Positions 58,607 to 64,000 of a DNA stretch of 64,000 bases are shown here, one piece after another. The translations under genes were made by a program, and so were the position numbers. The stretch is taken from the NCBI RefSeq assembly GCF_016587375.1, contig NZ_BNJG01000004.1, positions 341,169-405,168 of the forward strand. The letters are read 5' to 3'. The number at the start of each line of letters is the position of its first letter. The stretch's first letter is position 1. The notes beneath the pieces are model-generated. The model saw nothing but the letters and a program-made list of their open reading frames with translations. It ran no database searches and was not told the DNA's origin. The DNA is from Ktedonobacter robiniae (GTDB lineage: Bacteria > Chloroflexota > Ktedonobacteria > Ktedonobacterales > Ktedonobacteraceae).

Positions 58607-59923
58607 CTATGCTTGCTGACGTAATACGGTCTCGATGCTCTGCACCATCTCCTGCAACTGCGCCTCTTCTTGCGCTAGTGAGAGAAAGCAAGACTCAAAC
58701 TGCGAGGGCGGCAAGTAATAACCTCGCTCCAACATCTCCCAGAAGTAGCTGGCGAAACGCTCGGTGCTGGCACGTTTGGCGTCTGCGTAGTTGTGAACTG
58801 GCTCGCGGGTAAAGTAGAGGCAGAACATGGCGCCGATACGTGTTATTTGGGCATCAGTATTGGTATCGTGCAGCACACGCGCGATGCCTTCGCCCAGGAG
58901 CTGGCTCTTCTGCTCTAATAGCTCATACTGGCCCGGCTTACGCAGCTCTTTTAGAGTCGCGATACCCGAGGCCATCGCCAGGGGATTTCCCGAGAGGGTG
59001 CCCGCCTGGTACATAGGACCCAGCGGCGCGACCACCTGCATAATTTCGCGTCGCCCACCATAGGCCCCCACAGGAAGACCACCGCCGATGATCTTGCCAA
59101 AGCAGGTCAGGTCAGGCGTGATCTGGACACGTTCCTGCATACCACCCAGCGCCACACGGAAACCTGTCATGACTTCGTCGAAGATCAGCAGGGCCCCATG
59201 CTTTGTCGTAAGCTCGCGAAGCAGCTCCAGAAAGCCTGGGACCGGAAGCACCAGGCCCATATTGGCGGCCACAGGCTCGACGATGACCGCGGCGATCTCA
59301 TTGGCATATGTCTGAAATACCTGTTTGATCGCTTCTTTATCATTATAGGGAACCGAGAGGGTATTGGCCGTGGTCTCGCTGGGCACACCGGGGCTATCAG
59401 GCAGGCCCAGCGTGGCTACACCCGAGCCAGCCTGTACCAGCAGCATATCCGCGTGTCCATGGTAGCAACCGGTAAATTTGACGATCTTGCTGCGGCCCGT
59501 GTAGGCGCGTGCGACGCGGAGTGCACTCATAGTGGCCTCAGTACCGGAATTGACGAAGCGGATCATCTCAACCGAGGGGACGCTCTCGATCACCAGGCGT
59601 GCCAATTCGGTCTCGGCCTGAGTTGGGGCGCCAAAGGTAAAGCCTCGTTTGCTGGCCTCAGTTACCGCCTCAAGCACGCTGGGATAGCCAAAGCCAAGAA
59701 TCATCGGCCCCCAGGACTGAACAAAATCGAGATAGCGATTGCCGTCGACATCATAGAGATAGGCGCCCTCGGCGCGCTCCAAAAAGACGGGCTCTCCACC
59801 TACCCCACGAAAGGCACGCACCGGGCTATTGACGCCACCGGGCATGACCTGCTGTGCCTCCTGAAAGAGCGCACGGGACCTGGACAAATTGAGCTTGCGC
59901 TCACTCGCGCTCTGCTGACTCAT
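58607..59923 (-). CDS. hemL: Glutamate-1-semialdehyde 2,1-aminomutase
   Basis: This PLP enzyme makes 5-aminolevulinate from glutamate-1-semialdehyde (C5 pathway). The 438-residue protein has FQEAQQVMPGGVNSPVRAF at the N-terminus and the aminotransferase core FVNSGTEATMSALRVARAYTGRSKIVKFTGCYHGHAD. The catalytic lysine is in DLTCFGKIIGGGLPVGAYGG. ATG 59923 has AGAGAGGAGCG upstream. The hairpin at 59948-60011 separates it from hemQ; hemB follows 20 nt downstream. Confidence 0.95.
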   Translation of the reverse strand: MSQQSASERKLNLSRSRALFQEAQQVMPGGVNSPVRAFRGVGGEPVFLERAEGAYLYDVDGNRYLDFVQSWGPMILGFGYPSVLEAVTEASKRGFTFGAPTQAETELARLVIESVPSVEMIRFVNSGTEATMSALRVARAYTGRSKIVKFTGCYHGHADMLLVQAGSGVATLGLPDSPGVPSETTANTLSVPYNDKEAIKQVFQTYANEIAAVIVEPVAANMGLVLPVPGFLELLRELTTKHGALLIFDEVMTGFRVALGGMQERVQITPDLTCFGKIIGGGLPVGAYGGRREIMQVVAPLGPMYQAGTLSGNPLAMASGIATLKELRKPGQYELLEQKSQLLGEGIARVLHDTNTDAQITRIGAMFCLYFTREPVHNYADAKRASTERFASYFWEMLERGYYLPPSQFESCFLSLAQEEAQLQEMVQSIETVLRQQA

Positions 59924-59947
59924 GTTAACGCTCCTCTCTCTACACAT

Positions 59948-60011
59948 GGGACGTGGTGTGGTAGTGTAACCCGCTACTTGCGTACACGGCTACACCACCA
60001 CACCACGTCCC
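59948..60011. terminator. Hairpin between hemQ and hemL
   Basis: The stem is 21 bp with one A-C mismatch (GGGACGTGGTGTGGTAGTGT plus one base) and has a 22-nt loop. It lies 20 nt after the hemQ stop and 25 nt before the hemL ATG on the same strand. It either ends the hemA-C-D-Q transcript or sets a lower hemL-hemB level. Confidence 0.7.
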
Positions 60012-60031
60012 CTTCTATTTCTATTCGTGTT

Positions 60032-60808
60032 CTACGCACCAATCGCGTCGAGAATCTGGTCGATCTCCTCCAGGACGCACATAAACATGGGAGTATCGCG
60101 CAGGGTGTACTGACTGGCCTCGGTCTCACGCAGCTCCTGCACCAGGTCGAGGAAATCAGCGATGCTATCCGACTCGAAAGCGACGACGAACTCCTGGTCG
60201 TCGATACCGAAGGAATAGGTGGTGTTGAGTTTGATCTGCGGATATTTCAGACCCACACGAATATGCTCGTTCATCATGCGCTTGCGCTCTTCGAGCGAGA
60301 GCATATACCAGGGACGCGTCTTGACGAAGGGATATACAAAGAGGTACTTGCTATCCTCGGGCGAGATCACCAGGCGTGGATCGTGCGCGCCTCGCGCATT
60401 TTTCCCCACATAGACCGAACGCTTGGTCATGGCCAGGAAGGCCTGCGCCTCGCGCAGGTAGGGACCCATTGGGCTACGGCGAATCTGGCTGCTCAGCCAG
60501 CGCAGATCCTCAGCCTCGTAAGTCGCGGTCCAGAGCATAAAGTCGCAGTCGGAGCGCACACCGTAGAGGCCATAACTACGGATCAAGGCACGCTCAGAGT
60601 AGGCATCAACAATACGCTTAAGCTCGCGCTTGCCCTGCTCACGTACCTCGGCGGGCAGCAATTGCCACTGCTGATCCAGTTTATAGAAGGTGAACCGTAC
60701 CAGCTGGCGTGGCTGTTTGGGTTTGGGTTGGGCGGGCGCGGCTGCGGGAGCCGTCGCCTGCGTCTCGTGCTGCACCGGTTGTGTGATCTCAGTTGTCTGT
60801 TCTGCCAT
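60032..60808 (-). CDS. hemQ: Coproheme decarboxylase HemQ (chlorite dismutase family)
   Basis: This is the last enzyme of the coproporphyrin-dependent heme pathway, converting coproheme to heme b. The 258-residue protein has a Pro/Ala-rich N-terminal linker to about residue 30. The chlorite-dismutase fold follows: VRFTFYKLDQQWQLLP, YGVRSDCDFMLWTATYEAEDLRWL, YLFVYPFVKTRPWYML with the key Tyr and Lys, NEHIRVGLKYPQIKLNTTYSFGIDDQEFVVAFE with the heme-ligand His region. Heme-cluster context favours HemQ over a true chlorite dismutase. ATG 60808 has GAGGAA upstream; the gene follows hemD by 61 nt. Confidence 0.93.
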   Translation of the reverse strand: MAEQTTEITQPVQHETQATAPAAAPAQPKPKQPRQLVRFTFYKLDQQWQLLPAEVREQGKRELKRIVDAYSERALIRSYGLYGVRSDCDFMLWTATYEAEDLRWLSSQIRRSPMGPYLREAQAFLAMTKRSVYVGKNARGAHDPRLVISPEDSKYLFVYPFVKTRPWYMLSLEERKRMMNEHIRVGLKYPQIKLNTTYSFGIDDQEFVVAFESDSIADFLDLVQELRETEASQYTLRDTPMFMCVLEEIDQILDAIGA

Positions 60809-60869
60809 AATGTTTATTCCTCTATCATGAATTATTTCAGTAAAACGCAAAAATATAATTTACTCTAGT

Positions 60870-61742
60870 TTAAGCACTCACAGCGTGATGGATAGCCTCT
60901 ACCAGGCCATCAATCGTAAAGGCCTGGGCCTCAATGTCGACGTGCAGACCCAGGTCGTATGCGGTCTGGGATGTGATGGGGCCGATACTGGCGATGCGCA
61001 CGCCCGCGAGCAGTTCCGTAGCGTCCAGGCCTGTCCCCTGCGTGCATGAGTTGAGCCAGAACACAAAGTTACGCACCGTCGAGGAGCTGGTAAAGGTCAG
61101 AACGTCCAGTTCATGACGCTGTAGGCGACGCAGAATCTCGCGTCCATGCTCATCATCGCTCGCGACCGGCCTGGTATAATAGGCCGGCACCTCATCTACC
61201 TGTGCGCCTGCCTGCTTCAATTCGACCACCAGCACTTTACGCGCCTCGGCGGCCCGCGCCAGCAGGATACGCTGGCCCTGTAGAGAGAGCTCCTTTTGCC
61301 GCGCCCACTCGTGCATGGCCGCAATGACGCCCTCGGCCACATATTCGTCTGGCACGAGATCCGCATGCAGGCCATAATCCTGCAAGGTCGCGGCTGTCGC
61401 GGGTCCAATGGTGGCAATGTGTAGCCTGGGCGAGACCTCGCGTAAGCACGCGGGTTCCAGGCCCAGGGCGCGCAGGCGTTGCATACAGATGGAGACGCCA
61501 TTCGCACTGGTCAGGATCAGCCAATCATAGGGCAGGGACTGCTCAGCAGCATACAGGCGGTGTAGCGCTGCGTCGAGCTGGCTCCAGTCCTGGGGTGGCT
61601 CAATGCGAATGGTGGGAAACTCAATAGGCAGCGCACCCAGAGCGCGCAGCCGCTCGCTAAAGGCTGACGCCTGTTCGCGTGTACGCGTAACCAGGATACG
61701 CTGGCCCTGTAGAGATTGAGTTGCTGCCTGCCTCTCAGACAT
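60870..61742 (-). CDS. hemD: Uroporphyrinogen-III synthase
   Basis: This enzyme inverts ring D and closes hydroxymethylbilane to uroporphyrinogen III. The 290-residue protein has two similar lobes: GQRILVTRTREQASAFSERLRALGALPIEFPTIRI near the N-terminus, and GQRILLARAAEARKVLVVELKQAGAQVDEVPAYYT in the second lobe. The end matches VRIASIGPITSQTAYDLGLHVDIEAQAFTIDGLVEAI. ATG 61742 overlaps the hemC stop by 8 nt, indicating coupling; the longer frame to 61781 is less likely. Confidence 0.92.
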   Translation of the reverse strand: MSERQAATQSLQGQRILVTRTREQASAFSERLRALGALPIEFPTIRIEPPQDWSQLDAALHRLYAAEQSLPYDWLILTSANGVSICMQRLRALGLEPACLREVSPRLHIATIGPATAATLQDYGLHADLVPDEYVAEGVIAAMHEWARQKELSLQGQRILLARAAEARKVLVVELKQAGAQVDEVPAYYTRPVASDDEHGREILRRLQRHELDVLTFTSSSTVRNFVFWLNSCTQGTGLDATELLAGVRIASIGPITSQTAYDLGLHVDIEAQAFTIDGLVEAIHHAVSA

Positions 61743-62730
61743 GTTGCTGCTCCTGCACGCGACTCCCATCAAGCTCCGCAATAATACCGTGCGCGCCCTG
61801 CGCCAGCGCTATCTCAGCCAGTTCGATACCTAGACGCTCGGCATTCTCCAGGAAGGCATATGCGTTCCAACCCGTCTCCTGCTGCACGAGAATCCGCCGC
61901 TGCCCATCCAGGCTCGTTACCAGTCCACGCAACACCAGACGTTCATCAATGATATGGGCATGGGCCGCGACCGGGAGATAACACCCCGCGCCCAGGCGAC
62001 GCATAAACATGCGCTCGGCGCTCGTTGCGGCCTGGACGTTCCGATCCTGCAAAGGTGCCAGTAGTTCACGGAAAGCTGGCTCATCGCGAATCTCCAGGCC
62101 CAAAGCGCCTTGCCCTGGCGCGGGCAGCATCTGCACAACCGGGAAATAGCTGAGCTTTCCCTCTAGCGTGGCTTGCAGGTCCAGGCGATGTAGTCCCGCC
62201 GCTGCCAGGACGATTGCATCATACTCGCCCGCCTCAAGCTTACGCAGGCGTGTATCAACGTTCCCACGCAGCGAGAGGATCTCCGCTTTGGGGCAGAGAT
62301 GACGAATCTGCGCGGTACGACGCAAACTACAGGTACCAATGCGGGGAGCGCGCCCAGGCGTTATCCCTTCCAGTGTACCCTGTGCCGAAATATGCAGGTC
62401 TCCCTTTGAGACGAGCACATCGCGCACATCCTCGCGTGGTCCCGGCGTAAGCACACAGAGCCCCTCTGGCTGTGCGGTTGGCAGATCCTTCAGGCTATGC
62501 ACCGCGATATCGATACGCCGCTCCTGAAGTGCGCTCTCAATCTCAGTGACAAAGACACCATCGCCACCAATGCGCGAGAGCGGCACACTCGTCACGCGGT
62601 CGCCCGTGGTGCGAATCTGCTCAATCGCGATTTCAAGGTCTGGCCACTGCTGATGTATCCGCTCGATGATCCACTGCGTCTGTATCATGGCGAGCTTGCT
62701 TGCTCGCGTTCCGATCGTGATTCGTTTCAT
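61735..62730 (-). CDS. hemC: Hydroxymethylbilane synthase (porphobilinogen deaminase)
   Basis: This enzyme polymerises four porphobilinogens. The 331-residue protein has MKRITIGTRASKLAMIQTQWI, the phosphate/substrate Arg-rich IGTCSLRRTAQIRHLCP, LRGNVDTRLRKLEAGEYDAIVLAAAGLHRL, and the dipyrromethane-cofactor Cys in RRLGAGCYLPVAAHA. ATG 62730 is preceded by GGAAGA. It overlaps the annotated 3' end of hemA by 98 nt and the hemD start by 8 nt, so the three genes are tightly packed. Confidence 0.94.
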   Translation of the reverse strand: MKRITIGTRASKLAMIQTQWIIERIHQQWPDLEIAIEQIRTTGDRVTSVPLSRIGGDGVFVTEIESALQERRIDIAVHSLKDLPTAQPEGLCVLTPGPREDVRDVLVSKGDLHISAQGTLEGITPGRAPRIGTCSLRRTAQIRHLCPKAEILSLRGNVDTRLRKLEAGEYDAIVLAAAGLHRLDLQATLEGKLSYFPVVQMLPAPGQGALGLEIRDEPAFRELLAPLQDRNVQAATSAERMFMRRLGAGCYLPVAAHAHIIDERLVLRGLVTSLDGQRRILVQQETGWNAYAFLENAERLGIELAEIALAQGAHGIIAELDGSRVQEQQHV

Positions 62731-63997
62731 TATTATCATCTTCCAAAGCAAACAGATAGCGCATAGCTTCGGCGTAGACATGCCCCTGCCCGCCCGCTGC
62801 CGCGTCCTTCAAGCGTAAAGTCGGTGTATGCAAAACTTTATTGACAATGCGATTGGTTAATTCTTGAATAGCCGCCACCTCTCGCTCCGAGAGCGAGGCG
62901 GAGAGTTGGCGGAGTGTACGAGCAAGTTCCTGCTGGCGCAGCAGTTCGACCTGCTTACGCAGGTCGCTGATCGTGCCAACTACGCTCAATGAGGAGAGCC
63001 AGCGTTCAAAGACCTCGACCTCTTGTGCGATAATTGTGCGTACATGCTCGGCCTCTTGCCAGCGCAAATGAATACCTCTGTCCACCTCAGACTGCAAATC
63101 ATCTATATTATAAAGATGTACGCCGGGCAGGTCAGCGACTCCGGGTTCGACATCACGAGGAAGAGCGATATCAACCAGCAAGAGCGGACGGCCAGCACGC
63201 CTGGTCATGACCTGCTGCATCATGTCCAGAGTCATGAGGGCACGCGGAGCTTTGGTAGAACTAATTACTACATCGGCATCTACCAGCGCGGGGAGCAGCT
63301 CAGCAAAGGTGCGATGTTTCGCACCTATCGCCTCGACCAGTTCCGTGGCATGCTCATAGGTGCGATTGACAATCGTCAAATTATGCGCCCCATTGTCATA
63401 GAGATTGCGCGCCGCCAGTTCACTCATCTGGCCCGAGCCAACCAATAAAACAGCCGCCTCCTCAAGCCTGGGAAAGAGATGGCGTGCTAGTTGCACGGCA
63501 ACATGGCTAAGAGAGGCGGCGCTGCGGCTGATACCTGTTTCATTGCGCGCGCGTTTCCCAGTCGTGACTGCGGCACGAAAAAGCGCCGAGAGGATAGGAC
63601 CACTCAGGCCCGCCCCCTGCGCAATTTCCAGCGCGTCTACGACCTGCCCTTGAATCTGAGGTTCACCGGGAACGAGAGAGCGAAGACCACAAGCCACGCT
63701 AAAGAGGTGGGTTACGGCTTCCTGGCCGGTGAAAGTGTAGCAGTGCGCGAGGAGCTCCTCGCCTGCCACCTCCCGCGACTCACTTAATACACGCAATAAG
63801 TCGGCAATTCCTTGCTTTTTATCCTCACATACAGCGTAAAGCTCAATGCGGTTACAGGTTGAAAGCAGCACACTCTCTTGTGAAATCTGGCGCGCCGCAC
63901 TCAGGACCTGAGGAACCTGGCGCGCGGAGCATGAAAGACGCTCACGCAACGCGATAGGTGCTGTCGTGTGATCGGCACCAACAACAACAATATCCAT
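62633..63997 (-). CDS. hemA: Glutamyl-tRNA reductase
   Basis: This enzyme reduces glutamyl-tRNA to glutamate-1-semialdehyde, the first committed step of the C5 heme pathway. The 454-residue protein has catalytic Cys48 in LLSTCNRIELYAV, the LVPGEPQIQGQV motif, an NADPH-binding domain (AAVLLVGSGQMSELAARNL), and the C-terminal dimerisation helix ending YAEAMRYLFALED. The last 33 or so residues after LFALED are out-of-frame translation of the start of hemC, so the natural stop may have been lost or moved by an indel. The start ATG is 3 nt from the window edge, so its promoter and ribosome site are not visible. Confidence 0.93.
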   Translation of the reverse strand: MDIVVVGADHTTAPIALRERLSCSARQVPQVLSAARQISQESVLLSTCNRIELYAVCEDKKQGIADLLRVLSESREVAGEELLAHCYTFTGQEAVTHLFSVACGLRSLVPGEPQIQGQVVDALEIAQGAGLSGPILSALFRAAVTTGKRARNETGISRSAASLSHVAVQLARHLFPRLEEAAVLLVGSGQMSELAARNLYDNGAHNLTIVNRTYEHATELVEAIGAKHRTFAELLPALVDADVVISSTKAPRALMTLDMMQQVMTRRAGRPLLLVDIALPRDVEPGVADLPGVHLYNIDDLQSEVDRGIHLRWQEAEHVRTIIAQEVEVFERWLSSLSVVGTISDLRKQVELLRQQELARTLRQLSASLSEREVAAIQELTNRIVNKVLHTPTLRLKDAAAGGQGHVYAEAMRYLFALEDDNNETNHDRNASKQARHDTDAVDHRADTSAVARP

Positions 63998-64000
63998 GCA

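Noticed and set aside
59198..60868. 556-codon plus-strand open frame across hemL and hemQ
   Set aside because: It is antisense to two clear heme genes, has no ribosome site or family motif, and arises from the codon bias of the genes below it.
1..64000. Restriction-modification, toxin-antitoxin or other known defence island
   Set aside because: No restriction, helicase-nuclease, reverse transcriptase, Cas or paired toxin-antitoxin signature was found; the TnpB element is the only nuclease system.
1..64000. tRNA or rRNA genes
   Set aside because: No T-loop (GGTTCGAATCC-like) with a cloverleaf or rRNA-like conserved stretch was noticed in the intergenic regions, though a dedicated search was not possible.

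Overview
The window is a 64 kb stretch of moderately GC-rich bacterial chromosome. The gene content fits a Chloroflexota bacterium of the Ktedonobacteria type: CoxG-like proteins, a HemQ-containing heme cluster, Tat-type lipoprotein sugar-binding proteins, a very large GAF/PAS sensor kinase, a S53 sedolisin, and DUF4342, DUF4349 and GHL10 proteins. This taxonomic placement is an inference from gene families, not from a marker gene. No rRNA, tRNA or CRISPR array was seen.

Layout. At 0-6.3 kb are the tail of one GHL10-type glycosidase-like gene, bioY, a complete second GHL10 gene and a first sugar ABC importer (binding protein plus two permeases, no ATPase). At 7-11 kb are a NUDIX hydrolase, a small membrane protein and a two-gene operon of a PLP deaminase/aldolase and an FAD sugar-lactone oxidase. 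At 10.8-15.5 kb a LacI-type repressor is divergent from a second sugar importer, and the promoter between them carries two perfect copies of a 14-bp operator. At 15.8-28.5 kb are a DUF4349 lipoprotein, an RluA pseudouridine synthase with a leaderless promoter, a PAC2 protein translationally coupled to an acyl-CoA-synthetase-like protein, a nitronate monooxygenase, an HtrA-like protease, a secreted S53 protease, a secreted YCF48/BNR-like protein and a DUF4342 protein. At 28.5-40.7 kb are a type IIA topoisomerase pair, a zinc-ribbon protein, a DnaJ-domain protein, a YihY/BrkB membrane protein, an ASKHA-like protein, the sensor kinase and an HD phosphohydrolase. At 40.7-51 kb is an accessory zone with a truncated IS1182-like transposase, an MFS exporter, an orphan protein, two CoxG-like proteins, a methyltransferase, a serine hydrolase and an IS605/IS1341-type TnpB element. 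At 51-64 kb are a histidine phosphatase, an RlmI-like methyltransferase, a GH15 glucoamylase-like enzyme, a 53-residue membrane peptide, and a heme cluster on the minus strand (hemA-hemC-hemD-hemQ, then hemL-hemB and an M20 peptidase).

Two window-wide patterns stand out. First, about twenty intergenic spaces carry long, almost perfect inverted repeats with 17-38 bp stems and small or no loops. Nearly all have unrelated sequences. Many sit between convergent or tandem genes as terminators would, but at least two lie between divergent genes, and one family of three shares an arm. Second, four genes (FAD oxidase, LacI repressor, HtrA, tnpB) are each broken by one missing base in a C/G run. This looks more like systematic homopolymer under-calling than four independent pseudogenes.

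Promoters found by eye often use an extended -10 of the form TGN-TACAAT or similar. Start codons were moved from the longest reading frame wherever a Shine-Dalgarno sequence or promoter argued for it.
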